A stretch of DNA of 64,000 nucleotides from contig NZ_AP038785.1 in NCBI RefSeq assembly GCF_047160095.1, forward strand, positions 2,170,001-2,234,000, given 5' to 3'. The notes beneath the pieces are model-generated. The model made no database searches, had not been told where the DNA came from, and saw nothing but the letters and a program-made list of their open reading frames with translations. A program made the position numbers and the translations under genes. The DNA comes from Rodentibacter abscessus (GTDB lineage: Bacteria; Pseudomonadota; Gammaproteobacteria; Enterobacterales; Pasteurellaceae). How positions within the stretch are numbered: position 1 is the stretch's first letter; each line of letters opens with the position of its first letter. Positions 52,876 to 61,379 of this stretch are shown here, piece after piece.

Positions 52876-53763
52876 TTAAGTTGTTCTCTGTTTGCCGGTA
52901 ATGCGACACCATTCCTCACGCACGGCAACCCGGTCAAGGTCAAAAGTTTGCGCATAGGTTTCACAGACGGAGTCCGATTGCGTTTCTAAAATGCCGGATA
53001 GCCCCAAATCACCACCCTCCGCGACAAGTCGGTTGATTATCGGATAAAGTTCTTTTAATGGGCCGGCAAGAATATTGGCAACGACCACATCTGCTTTGAG
53101 TTCGGTAGGTTTTTCATCAGAGAGGAATAATTGTAAGCGATCGGCAACGCCGTTTTGTTCCGCGTTGTTGCGGCTTGCAAGAATGGCTTGCGGATCGATA
53201 TCAATACCGATAGCTTTTTTCGCTCCTAGTTTTAGGGCTGCGATGGCTAAGATGCCGGAACCGCAACCGAAATCAATGACTGTTTTATCGGTCAAATCTA
53301 AGCTATCCAGCCATTCTAAGCAAAGTGCCGTTGTCGGGTGCGTACCTGTGCCAAAAGCCAAACCGGGATCAAGCATTACGTTTACGGCATTTTCATCAGG
53401 CACTTCTCGCCAGCTTGGACAAATCCATAAACGTTTGCCGAATTGCATCGGATGGAAGTTGTCCATCCATTCACGTTCCCAATCTTTGTCTTCAATCTGT
53501 TCGATTTTATATGCCGTATTTTCATCTAAGTGTCCGGCTTGTTTGAGTGAATCGACAATTTCCGCCATATCCGTTTCTGCATCGAAGAGTGCAATGACAT
53601 CCGTATTCCCCCACAGACGGGTTTCTCCGGGTAAGGGTTCAAAAATAGGAGTGTCTTGACTATCCATAAAAGTAACGGAGACCGAACCGATTTCTTCTAA
53701 AAAATCACTGATTTTTTCTGCTTTTTCATTAGTGCTGTTTAGGCGAATTTGAATCCAAGCCAT
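52876..53763 (-). CDS. prmA: Ribosomal protein L11 methyltransferase
   Basis: Trimethylates lysines and the N-terminus of L11. 295 residues: N-terminal substrate domain (about 1-120), then class I methyltransferase with LDPGLAFGTGTHPTT (about 131-145), VIDFGCGSGILAIAALKLGA (about 160-179) and VVANILAGPL (about 225-234). Confidence 0.96.
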   Translation of the reverse strand: MAWIQIRLNSTNEKAEKISDFLEEIGSVSVTFMDSQDTPIFEPLPGETRLWGNTDVIALFDAETDMAEIVDSLKQAGHLDENTAYKIEQIEDKDWEREWMDNFHPMQFGKRLWICPSWREVPDENAVNVMLDPGLAFGTGTHPTTALCLEWLDSLDLTDKTVIDFGCGSGILAIAALKLGAKKAIGIDIDPQAILASRNNAEQNGVADRLQLFLSDEKPTELKADVVVANILAGPLKELYPIINRLVAEGGDLGLSGILETQSDSVCETYAQTFDLDRVAVREEWCRITGKQRTT

Positions 53764-53793
53764 ATATTTTCCTTATTAAAAAAATAGCGCATA

Positions 53794-54666
53794 TTATACC
53801 GATTTTTTTAGAAATTTCGGTAGTAATGTAGAGCCTAGTGTCGCAAACATAATGAGCATGATGCCGAATAAGGTAGAAAATGAAAGGGTTTCGCCAAGTA
53901 ATAGCACCGCAAATAAAATACCAAATAAGGGTTCAAGGGAAACCAAAATGCCGGAAAGATTTGCATTAACGCTATTTAAACCTTTATTCCATAACCAATA
54001 AGCCAGCCAACTACACCCAATGGCAAGATAAAAGAGCCCCGCAATGCCGTAACCGGTCAGATTGATTTCCCAGCTTTCGGTAAGAAGCAAGGTGAAAGGA
54101 AACGTGGTGATGGTACCTAATACAATAGTCACGGAGGTGTAGGCTTGGGCTGATACTTTGGCAATCACGGATTGTGTCCAACGTAGCACACAGGCAAAAA
54201 CAACACCGGCACTAAGCACCAACAAGCAACCAAGCAGGCTGATTTCATTAATACCTTCGCTATGTTGACCGCCATTAATCATCACGGCGACCCCGATAAA
54301 TGCTAACGCACCGAATAACCAGTGAAACCATTTGGCACTATCTTTAAAAAAGAAATGACCGACAAACACAACAAGTAAGGGTTCAAGCCCGATCATCGTT
54401 ACCGCACTAGAGGCGGAGGTATATTTCAAACCGATAAATTGTAATAAAAATACCGCCGTGTAGTTAAAGAAAGCAAGCCACCAAAGTTGTTTACGTAGCG
54501 GTTTATCAATTTTTTTCCAACGGCGTAAAAATAGCGGTATGACGAGAAACATTGCAATGATTAACCGCATTTGCACAACTAATACGGGATCCATCATCGA
54601 ATAGGTAAACTTTGCAGCGATTAATGAACTGCTCCAAAGGAGGAGGGCGATAATTTGGTAGATCAT
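53794..54666 (-). CDS. EamA/DMT-family transporter
   Basis: 290-residue inner-membrane protein with ten hydrophobic segments forming two EamA repeats (about 2-135 and 145-285), family text IGLEPLLVVFVGHFFF and VSLEPLFGILFAVLLLGE. Probably exports a metabolite or amino acid; substrate unknown. Located between prmA and panF, as I recall for H. influenzae. Confidence 0.85.
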   Translation of the reverse strand: MIYQIIALLLWSSSLIAAKFTYSMMDPVLVVQMRLIIAMFLVIPLFLRRWKKIDKPLRKQLWWLAFFNYTAVFLLQFIGLKYTSASSAVTMIGLEPLLVVFVGHFFFKDSAKWFHWLFGALAFIGVAVMINGGQHSEGINEISLLGCLLVLSAGVVFACVLRWTQSVIAKVSAQAYTSVTIVLGTITTFPFTLLLTESWEINLTGYGIAGLFYLAIGCSWLAYWLWNKGLNSVNANLSGILVSLEPLFGILFAVLLLGETLSFSTLFGIMLIMFATLGSTLLPKFLKKSV

Positions 54667-54739
54667 AGTGAGAATCTCCGATGAATCCTAGGGTAATTAA
54701 TTACCCTAAGTTAGTAAAAAGTGCGGTCATTTTTTTGTC

Positions 54740-54857
54740 ATTTATGTAACAGTTGTTCAAATTATTGTAGGGTGACGTTAGGCGAAGCCGTAACGCACCA
54801 ATTAATAAGGCTTAATGATGGAATGGTGCGTTACACAAAGCTTAACGCACCCTACCC
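54740..54857. repeat. Family A MITE-like repeat, copy A10 (right end missing)
   Basis: TTTATGTAACAGTTGTTCAA ... GTTAGGCGAAGCCGTAACGC ... GCTTAACGCACCCTACCC, ending directly beside the panF stop codon. A USS follows on the right (54862) and another precedes on the left (54719), both in the same orientation. Confidence 0.82.
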
Positions 54858-54858
54858 A

Positions 54859-56313
54859 CTAAAGTGCGGTCATTTTTTCCGATGTTTTTAACATTCGCTT
54901 TTCACCCCATTTATTGCCTACCAAGAAAGCGATTAAACCGAATGTCAATGCCGGTACGATTTGATGGAAACCGAGTAATTTTACGCCAAGTTGTGTGAGT
55001 AAAATATAACTGCCCAAACCCACAATCATAGAACTTAATGCACCGTAAGCATTGGCTTTGTCCCAATAAAAACCAAGTACGATCACCCAAAGAAAGGCAG
55101 ATTCTAACCCACCAAAGGCAAATAAGTTTAACCAAATAATCATATCCGGCGGATTAAGTGCGGCGATGATTAAAAGTGCGGTTAAAATCAAGGTAATAAT
55201 TGAAGAAATATAACTGATTTTTTTCTCGTTTTTTGCCGCTTCCGGTTTTGTGGAAAGATACAAATCTTTGACAAAAATAGAGGAGGATTGAATGAGTTGC
55301 GCATCGATGGTGGACATAATGGCAGACATCGGCGCAGCTAAGAAAATTCCTGCAACAATCGGCGGGAGAACCTGTAACATTAATGTCGGGATAACTTGAT
55401 CGGCAATGGTCAAATTAGGGATAATCGCACGCCCTAACGCACCGGACAAATGCATTCCAAGCATAATGAGAGAAAGCACAATCGTACCGATTAACATACC
55501 GCGATGGAGTGCTTTACTGTCTTTAAATGCCATACAACGGACCGCCGTATGGGGTAAACCTACTACACCAAAACACACCAATACCCAAAATGATGCCATA
55601 AATTGAAAACCGAGCATATCGTTCGGACCATAAGGACTCACTAACGCCGGATCAATTTCGGTTAATTTATTGACCGCACTTTCTACGCCGCCAAGAGCAT
55701 AAATTGTGCCGCCAAGTAAAATTAATGTGCCGAAAATCATCACCGTCCCTTGAATGGTATCGGTCAAAACCACTGCACGGAAACCGCCGATAAAAGTATA
55801 AATGCCTACGGTCAACGCAAACAACAGCAAGGCTTGGGTATAAGAAATGCCAACGGTGGTTTCCAATAAACGCGCACCGCCAATAAACTGTACGGTCATT
55901 GCGGCAAAAAAGGCGAGTAATAAAGCAAGGCCGGCGAGCCAAACCAAGTATTTGTTTTTGTAGCGATAAAGGAAGAGATCATTAATGGTGAGCGCATTGG
56001 TTTCACGGGAGAGTAAAGCAAATTTTTTACCGAGCGCACCTAGGGCAAGCCATACTGCAGGCACTTGGATCATCGCTAACAACACCCAACCCAGCCCATA
56101 TTTATAAGCCGCCCCCGGCCCTCCCACGAAGGAGCTGGCGCTGGCGTAAGTTGAGGCGGTTGTCATTGCCAGAACAAACCCCGTCATTGAGCGGTTGCCC
56201 ACATAGTATTCGGTTAAAAAATTGCCTTTGGTACGTTTAACATAAGCATAAATCGCCGCACCAAAGATAAAAGTGAGGTAGATAATTAAAGGAAGAATAA
56301 TGCCAAGATTCAT
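54859..56313 (-). CDS. panF: Sodium/pantothenate symporter
   Basis: 484-residue SSS-family transporter with about 13 membrane segments and signatures YASASSFVGGPGAAYKYGLGW (about 55-75, Na+ site) and TFIGGFRAVVLTDTIQG (about 172-188). Imports pantothenate for CoA. The last codons (ATGACCGCACTTTAG, Met-Thr-Ala-Leu-stop) are made from a USS, and repeat A10 abuts the stop. Overlaps yhdT by 4 bp. Other USS at 55174 and 55673. Confidence 0.95.
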   Translation of the reverse strand: MNLGIILPLIIYLTFIFGAAIYAYVKRTKGNFLTEYYVGNRSMTGFVLAMTTASTYASASSFVGGPGAAYKYGLGWVLLAMIQVPAVWLALGALGKKFALLSRETNALTINDLFLYRYKNKYLVWLAGLALLLAFFAAMTVQFIGGARLLETTVGISYTQALLLFALTVGIYTFIGGFRAVVLTDTIQGTVMIFGTLILLGGTIYALGGVESAVNKLTEIDPALVSPYGPNDMLGFQFMASFWVLVCFGVVGLPHTAVRCMAFKDSKALHRGMLIGTIVLSLIMLGMHLSGALGRAIIPNLTIADQVIPTLMLQVLPPIVAGIFLAAPMSAIMSTIDAQLIQSSSIFVKDLYLSTKPEAAKNEKKISYISSIITLILTALLIIAALNPPDMIIWLNLFAFGGLESAFLWVIVLGFYWDKANAYGALSSMIVGLGSYILLTQLGVKLLGFHQIVPALTFGLIAFLVGNKWGEKRMLKTSEKMTAL

Positions 56314-56567
56314 TGTTTATTCTCCTTATTTTCCACTTCAAGGGAGATATCTTGATAAATGATTTTGATTATCCAGTAACCGATGACGATAAATAAAATC
56401 GGAAGATAAATGCAGGAGAGTTCGAACCAAAGGGGAAAACCTATCGGGCCAAGTGAGCCTTTGGGCAGGTAAGCACATAAACACCAACCAATAACATACA
56501 GGATGGTCAACCCCAATGCCCAGCGTGCTTCTTTAGCGGCTTGTTTGTAGCGTTGTGTTAAAGTCAT
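56310..56567 (-). CDS. yhdT: YhdT-like small membrane protein (DUF997)
   Basis: 85 residues, two membrane helices (about 17-37 and 47-70) and family text RWALGLTILYVIGW. Always upstream of panF in this family of genomes, overlapping its start; perhaps an accessory subunit of the symporter. Confidence 0.88.
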   Translation of the reverse strand: MTLTQRYKQAAKEARWALGLTILYVIGWCLCAYLPKGSLGPIGFPLWFELSCIYLPILFIVIGYWIIKIIYQDISLEVENKENKQ

Positions 56568-56575
56568 AATAGTTC

Positions 56576-58006
56576 CTAAAATGCTTTGCTCATTTCTAAA
56601 TATATGCGGTTTTTATCATAACGATAAAAAGGATGATTGCTTTTTATTTTTTGATAAGACCAGGTTAGCTTCGGCGTAATTCCCCAAAAATAAACATCAC
56701 GATGCCATAATGTGAGTGCGGTCAAATATTCATTATTTTTCTGACGAATACTAAAGAAATCAATGTCTTTGTAAGTGCGTCTTGCATAAGCTAGGCTTAA
56801 ACGGGTTGAAATACCTAAAGCCCATTCTTGTCCCCACCCTAAACGAATGTTTTTACGTTGATAGGCATTATCGCGATCACGTGTATTTTCTCGATGATAA
56901 TCTACGCCGACAAACCAGTATTGTCCGCTCTTTGGCATATAAAGCAAGGTATTTGATAAAAGATAGTTATTTCCATTGAGATGTTTGCGCCAATTATAGC
57001 GTTGTTCACCATATTCAAGTGCGGTCGAAATTTGCCATTTTTCGTTTAACCAGTAATTCAACTCCGCACGAATACCGACATTTTTAGAATATTGTTTTAA
57101 TGAATCGCTGCCTGATGAACCGCCTCCATACCAACGTTTTTCTGCAAAAGGCGTAATCGAACTTTCAAAACGGGCGGTTTGATAACCTAAACCTGCCCCA
57201 ACACGAAGGTTCAATTCATTATATTTTTTGTTATTCCAAAAATATTTACCTTGTCCTTCGAGTTGAAATTTGGTGAACAAATTATTCGCCCATGACCATT
57301 TTTTTTCGGCATTCAAATAATAAGAAAATCCTTGTGCGCTTTCTTTTTTCCAAGCTTCCCAATTGCCGATTTTTGTACCCGCTTTAGGGGCATTATTAAT
57401 ATTTGATTCGTTTAAATAGCTTAGTCCGCCATTTAGTTTCCATTGCTCACGTTGATTTAAGGCGGAAAGATATTGATCAATGAATTGGATGGTTTGCGGT
57501 GAAGGATTTTCTGCACGTAATTTCTGAAATTGATCTTTTGCCGCCTCATTATCATTATTTAAGAATAACGCCTGTGCTAATTGATAACGTAAGGCGATGA
57601 TATGCGAATGCCCGCTAAATAAAGCACGATAACGTTTTACCGCCTCTGAAAAATTGCCTTGTTGACGATCTATAATCGCCTCAGCCCAAGCAACTAAAAT
57701 GGGATCTTGATTGGGTAAATTTTTATAAAGCGGCAGTAAAATTTCTACGGCTTTCGCATTATTTTGTAAAACCGCAGGCACTAATCCGCGAATAATTAAA
57801 TCGGGATATTGTTGTAGCTCGGCGCTGCTCATTGAGATACTTTTTTCCTTTGGCATAGAAATCGGTGCCTCCGGTTGTGGAAGTATCGGTTTGGCGACAT
57901 TAATGCGATCATCTTGTTCGTCATTTTTAGATTGAGCAATTTCCGCCGCTGCATTTAGTGTAAATAATGAGCAAAAGATTGAAAGGAAAATATTGTTGAA
58001 TTTCAT
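56576..58006 (-). CDS. Slam-type surface lipoprotein assembly modulator (DUF560 barrel)
   Basis: Outer-membrane translocon that moves a lipoprotein to the cell surface. 476 residues from the ATG at 58006 (MKFNNIF; GAGAA upstream; open to 58039): signal peptide (about 1-21), N-terminal TPR-like helices (about 70-185, QQGNFSEAVKRYRALFSG) and a C-terminal barrel (about 195-476) with WKLNGGLSYLNESNINN, many aromatic strands and terminal Phe. Its probable client gene lies 81 bp upstream in the same direction, separated by a hairpin. USS at 57017. Slam1 versus Slam2 type cannot be decided. Confidence 0.9.
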   Translation of the reverse strand: MKFNNIFLSIFCSLFTLNAAAEIAQSKNDEQDDRINVAKPILPQPEAPISMPKEKSISMSSAELQQYPDLIIRGLVPAVLQNNAKAVEILLPLYKNLPNQDPILVAWAEAIIDRQQGNFSEAVKRYRALFSGHSHIIALRYQLAQALFLNNDNEAAKDQFQKLRAENPSPQTIQFIDQYLSALNQREQWKLNGGLSYLNESNINNAPKAGTKIGNWEAWKKESAQGFSYYLNAEKKWSWANNLFTKFQLEGQGKYFWNNKKYNELNLRVGAGLGYQTARFESSITPFAEKRWYGGGSSGSDSLKQYSKNVGIRAELNYWLNEKWQISTALEYGEQRYNWRKHLNGNNYLLSNTLLYMPKSGQYWFVGVDYHRENTRDRDNAYQRKNIRLGWGQEWALGISTRLSLAYARRTYKDIDFFSIRQKNNEYLTALTLWHRDVYFWGITPKLTWSYQKIKSNHPFYRYDKNRIYLEMSKAF

Positions 58007-58031
58007 TAATTTTTGTTCTCTTAGATATAAA

Positions 58032-58057
58032 TAAAGCAAGCTCTCAGGCTTGCTTTA
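58032..58057 (-). terminator. Attenuator hairpin between the lipoprotein and Slam genes
   Basis: Perfect 10-bp stem TAAAGCAAGC/GCTTGCTTTA with a 6-nt loop, followed on the minus strand by TTTATTTATATC. Would let the client be made in excess of the translocon. Confidence 0.65.
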
Positions 58058-58087
58058 TAATACTAAACCATAAATACAGGTGTTATA

Positions 58088-59302
58088 TTATTTTTTTTGT
58101 GCACCGAAAGCGGCACCCCAAGATTTATCGTTACCTAGTGCTAACCCCGCCATCTCTTTGGCGTTCTCTCCATAGAATTTACCTTCAACCGCACCGGATG
58201 ATGGAATAGAGTCTGATTTTGCCGTTCCTGTGAATGAGTTACCTGAAATTTTGGCATCAATGTTCACAGGCTGAATGTTTTGAATATCAAGCGAACCTTT
58301 TAATGTTTTGTTGCCAAAATCTACGTTAAATTTAGATGTACCTTGGTAATAATCTTCATCCTCTAAAGCAGGAACATCGTAAACAGCAATAATGGATTGC
58401 CCCGAATAAGCTGCCGTGCCTGATGCCGGCATATCTTTGGTTGGATTACCATTGTAGAACATGTAGCCCTTATTGTTTTCATCCGGAGAACCCTTTACAC
58501 CAAAACGGGTGTCTGAATAGTCATAACAACATACCTCTAAATATCCTGTAATCTTGTCATTAATTTCTAACCAACTTCCTGAATGGTTATGGGGAAAAGC
58601 AATCGGTATTTTGAATCCATCAACATCTATTCCGCTTAGATCGCTATCATTTAGTGTTGCAATTCGTATATTTACGTTATCATCAGAACCTGATGTTACA
58701 ATTGCTGCACCTGTTCCGCTTCGTACTGGTTGTTGAGATTGATTTTCGGCCGGTGGATTTGTTTGCGCATTGTTTGGAGCGTTATTTTGTTTTGGCTGAT
58801 TATTGCTATCGCCTGCTCCGTTCGGTGCCTGTTCCTGAGATTGATTATTGGCCGGTGGATTTGTCTGCGCATTGTTTGAAGCGTTATTTTGTTTTGGCTG
58901 ATTATTATTGCTATCGCCTGCTCCATTCGGCGCCTGTTTCTGAGATTGATTATTGGCCGGTGGATTTGTCTGTGCATTGTTTGAAGCATTATTTTGTTTT
59001 GGCTGATTATTATTGCTATCGCCTGCTCCGTTCGGTGCCTGTTTCTGAGATTGATTATTGGCCGGTGGATTTGTCTGCGCATTGTTTGAAGCATTATTTT
59101 GTTTTGGCTGATTATTATTGCTATCGCCTGCTCCGTTCGGTGCCTGTTTCTGAGATTGATTATTGGCCGGTGGATTTGTCTGCGCATTGTTTGAAGCGTT
59201 ATTTTGTTGCGGTTTATTATCACTACTACCGCCGCCACTACTTCCGCAAGCGGAAACCATTAATGCCGCTAGTGCGGTAAAAACAAATTTTGTTAATGTC
59301 AT
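58088..59302 (-). CDS. Slam-dependent surface lipoprotein with tandem repeats (TbpB/fHbp-like barrel)
   Basis: 404 residues: lipoprotein signal with lipobox VSAC (Cys19), a Gly/Ser tether, about five 35-residue Asn/Gln/Pro-rich repeats (about 35-195), then a C-terminal eight-strand-barrel domain (about 205-404). Its end carries the TbpB-type pattern FNVDFGNKTLKGSLD ... ISGNSFTGTA ... GAVEGKFYGENAKEMAGL ... AAFGAQKK. It directly precedes the Slam gene, the usual client position. Ligand unknown (transferrin, heme-protein and complement-factor binders share this fold). No clear Fur box seen upstream. Confidence 0.87.
   Translation of the reverse strand: MTLTKFVFTALAALMVSACGSSGGGSSDNKPQQNNASNNAQTNPPANNQSQKQAPNGAGDSNNNQPKQNNASNNAQTNPPANNQSQKQAPNGAGDSNNNQPKQNNASNNAQTNPPANNQSQKQAPNGAGDSNNNQPKQNNASNNAQTNPPANNQSQEQAPNGAGDSNNQPKQNNAPNNAQTNPPAENQSQQPVRSGTGAAIVTSGSDDNVNIRIATLNDSDLSGIDVDGFKIPIAFPHNHSGSWLEINDKITGYLEVCCYDYSDTRFGVKGSPDENNKGYMFYNGNPTKDMPASGTAAYSGQSIIAVYDVPALEDEDYYQGTSKFNVDFGNKTLKGSLDIQNIQPVNIDAKISGNSFTGTAKSDSIPSSGAVEGKFYGENAKEMAGLALGNDKSWGAAFGAQKK
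58723..59215 (-). repeat. 105-bp tandem repeats in the surface lipoprotein gene
   Basis: The word TTGATTATTGGCCGG recurs at 58841, 58946, 59051 and 59156, exactly 105 bp apart, with a variant 102 bp before the first (58739). Units are almost identical, each 35 codons (one unit lacks one codon). No stop arises in two other frames, which explains long shadow ORFs. Confidence 0.95.
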
Positions 59303-59419
59303 AGGAGACCTCGTATTATTAATAATTAAAATTGGTTAGCATTAAAGCGCAAGGAGTTTATCAAAATAAATATTCTTTGTTAAGTAGATAACAAGATGAT
59401 TTTTATAGACTAAAAAGTG

Positions 59420-59458
59420 AAGAGCGGTCAAAAATCTTATAAATTTTTGACCGCTCTT
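59420..59458. terminator. Bidirectional terminator between efp and the surface lipoprotein gene
   Basis: 16-bp perfect stem AAGAGCGGTCAAAAAT/ATTTTTGACCGCTCTT with a 7-nt loop, 22 bp from the efp stop. The stem is a USS-like word with one changed base. Confidence 0.85.
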
Positions 59459-59479
59459 TATTTGGAATTATGGAAATGA

Positions 59480-60046
59480 TTATTTCACGCGAGAGACATA
59501 TTCGCCGGAACGGGTATCTACTCGGATCACTTCACCGATTTGAACGAATAACGGCACTTTTACCACCGCACCGGTGCTTAACGTTGCCGGTTTGCCGCCG
59601 GTACCTGCAGTATCACCTTTTAAGCCCGGATCCGTATCCACGATTTCCAATTCAACGAAGTTTGGTGGCGTGACGGTAATTGGTGCGCCGTTCCATAAGG
59701 TAACGATACAATCGGCTTGATCTAATAACCATTTTTCAGCATCACCTACGGCTTTTGCATCGGCTGAATATTGCTCGAAAGTTTCCGGATGCATAAAATA
59801 CCAGAACGCATCGTCTTTGTATGAGTAGGTTAAATTCAGATCCATCACGTCAGCGGCTTCCACCGAAGTGCCGGATTTGAAGTTTACATCCAATACTTTA
59901 CCCGAAATTAATTTGCGAATACGGGTGCGTGTGAATGCTTGCCCTTTCCCCGGTTTGACAAATTCGTTTTCAACGATCACGCAAGGTTCACCGTCTTGCA
60001 TAAACTTTAGACCCGGTTTGAAATCACTGGTAGTATATGTAGCCAT
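59480..60046 (-). CDS. efp: Translation elongation factor P
   Basis: 188 residues, KOW-like N-terminal and two OB domains. K34 in VKPGKGQAF is the residue beta-lysylated by EpmA with EpmB; epmB is divergent next door. Relieves ribosome stalling at polyproline, relevant to the Pro-rich linker of the sialidase here. Confidence 0.97.
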   Translation of the reverse strand: MATYTTSDFKPGLKFMQDGEPCVIVENEFVKPGKGQAFTRTRIRKLISGKVLDVNFKSGTSVEAADVMDLNLTYSYKDDAFWYFMHPETFEQYSADAKAVGDAEKWLLDQADCIVTLWNGAPITVTPPNFVELEIVDTDPGLKGDTAGTGGKPATLSTGAVVKVPLFVQIGEVIRVDTRSGEYVSRVK

Positions 60047-60082
60047 ATTTGAAATATCCTAAAAATAGAGATGGTTTGAAAA

Positions 60083-61099
60083 GTGCGTATTCTACCCCAA
60101 GAACCCGTCATTAGAGAAGAGCAAAATTGGCTCACTCTTCTAAAAAATGCGATTTCCGATCCGAAATTATTGCTTGAAACGTTAAATCTATCGGAGAAGC
60201 ATTTTGAACAATCCCTAAGCGCACGTAAACTTTTCGCACTTCGAGTGCCGCAGCCCTTTGTGGATAAAATAGAAAAAGGCAATCCCAATGATCCGCTTTT
60301 TTTGCAAGTGATGTGTTCCGAGCTGGAATTTTTGCAGGCAGAGGGATTTTCTACCGATCCTTTGGAAGAACAAAATGCCAATGCCGTCCCTAATATTTTG
60401 CATAAATATCAAAATCGGTTGTTGTTTATGGTGAAAGGAGGCTGTGCGGTAAATTGCCGCTATTGCTTTCGCCGTCATTTCCCTTATGATGAAAACCCCG
60501 GTAATAAAAAAAGCTGGCAAGGTGCGCTGGATTACATTGCGACACATTCTGAAATTGAAGAAGTGATTTTTTCCGGTGGTGATCCCTTAATGGCAAAAGA
60601 CGATGAATTGGAATGGCTAATAAAACGCCTCGAAAATTTACCGCACTTACAACGTTTACGTATTCATACTCGTTTGCCGATAGTGATTCCGCAACGGATT
60701 ACCGATAAGCTTTGCCTACTTTTGGCGGAAAGTCGTTTGAAAGTGGTGATGGTAACGCATATTAATCATCCGAATGAAATTGACGAACGGTTGTCATACA
60801 AAATGCAAAAACTTAAAGGGGCAAATGTTACGTTGCTTAATCAATCCGTTTTGCTGAAAGGAATTAATGACGAAGCGATGATTTTAAAAAACTTAAGCGA
60901 TAAGTTGTTTCAAATCGGCATTTTGCCTTATTACCTGCATTTGCTTGATAAAGTGCAAGGGGCGAGTCATTTTTTTATTGATGATACAAAAGCCGTTAGC
61001 CTGTACAAAGAATTACAATCGCTCACCTCCGGCTACTTAGTCCCAAAATTGGCACGGGAAATTGCCGGTGAGCCAAATAAGACTTTATACGCCGCATAA
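60083..61099 (+). CDS. epmB: EF-P (R)-beta-lysine formation enzyme (lysine 2,3-aminomutase)
   Basis: 338-residue radical-SAM enzyme: CAVNCRYCFRRHFPY (about 113-127) binds the 4Fe-4S cluster; IEEVIFSGGDPLM and HINHPNEI follow, and the C-terminal LLDKVQGASHFFI is the PLP-region segment. Supplies (R)-beta-lysine for EF-P. GTG start at 60083; weak ribosome-binding site. 36 bp from divergent efp. USS at 60640. Confidence 0.96.
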   Translation: MRILPQEPVIREEQNWLTLLKNAISDPKLLLETLNLSEKHFEQSLSARKLFALRVPQPFVDKIEKGNPNDPLFLQVMCSELEFLQAEGFSTDPLEEQNANAVPNILHKYQNRLLFMVKGGCAVNCRYCFRRHFPYDENPGNKKSWQGALDYIATHSEIEEVIFSGGDPLMAKDDELEWLIKRLENLPHLQRLRIHTRLPIVIPQRITDKLCLLLAESRLKVVMVTHINHPNEIDERLSYKMQKLKGANVTLLNQSVLLKGINDEAMILKNLSDKLFQIGILPYYLHLLDKVQGASHFFIDDTKAVSLYKELQSLTSGYLVPKLAREIAGEPNKTLYAA

Positions 61100-61126
61100 G
61101 ATCCGATAAAATACGTGCGATTTTTT

Positions 61127-61304
61127 CGGTATTATGTATCAGTTGCACAAATCATCGTAGGGTGCGGTTAGGCGAAGCCGTAACGCACCAATAGAAATAG
61201 AGGGTTGATGAAACGGTGCGTTACGCAAAGCTTAACGCACCCTACCCCCGATAAATATAAATATTGGAAATAAAAATTCTCTTTGTGCAACTGCTACATA
61301 ATAA
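61127..61304. repeat. Family A MITE-like repeat, copy A11 (complete)
   Basis: CGGTATTATGTATCAGTTGC ... GCAACTGCTACATAATA with full core; interior almost identical to A2 50 kb away. Between epmB and oapA, next to a USS (61316). Confidence 0.92.
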
Positions 61305-61379
61305 TGGATTTTTTCACCGCACTTTTGTGCTTGGCGATAAGAACAAAAACTGCCGATAATGATTAATTGAGGTAACTCT

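Noticed and set aside
52743..52964. ORF overlapping the dusB promoter and prmA end
   Set aside because: Contains the predicted promoter and the prmA tail in another frame; no ribosome-binding site.
58723..59215. CRISPR array, because of regular spacing
   Set aside because: The whole 105-bp unit repeats with no variable spacers, and it is in-frame coding sequence; no cas genes.
58654..59280. Long open frames on the plus strand and in a second minus frame across the lipoprotein gene
   Set aside because: They are by-products of the 105-bp repeats, which lack stops in several frames; only the frame with signal peptide and lipobox is credible.
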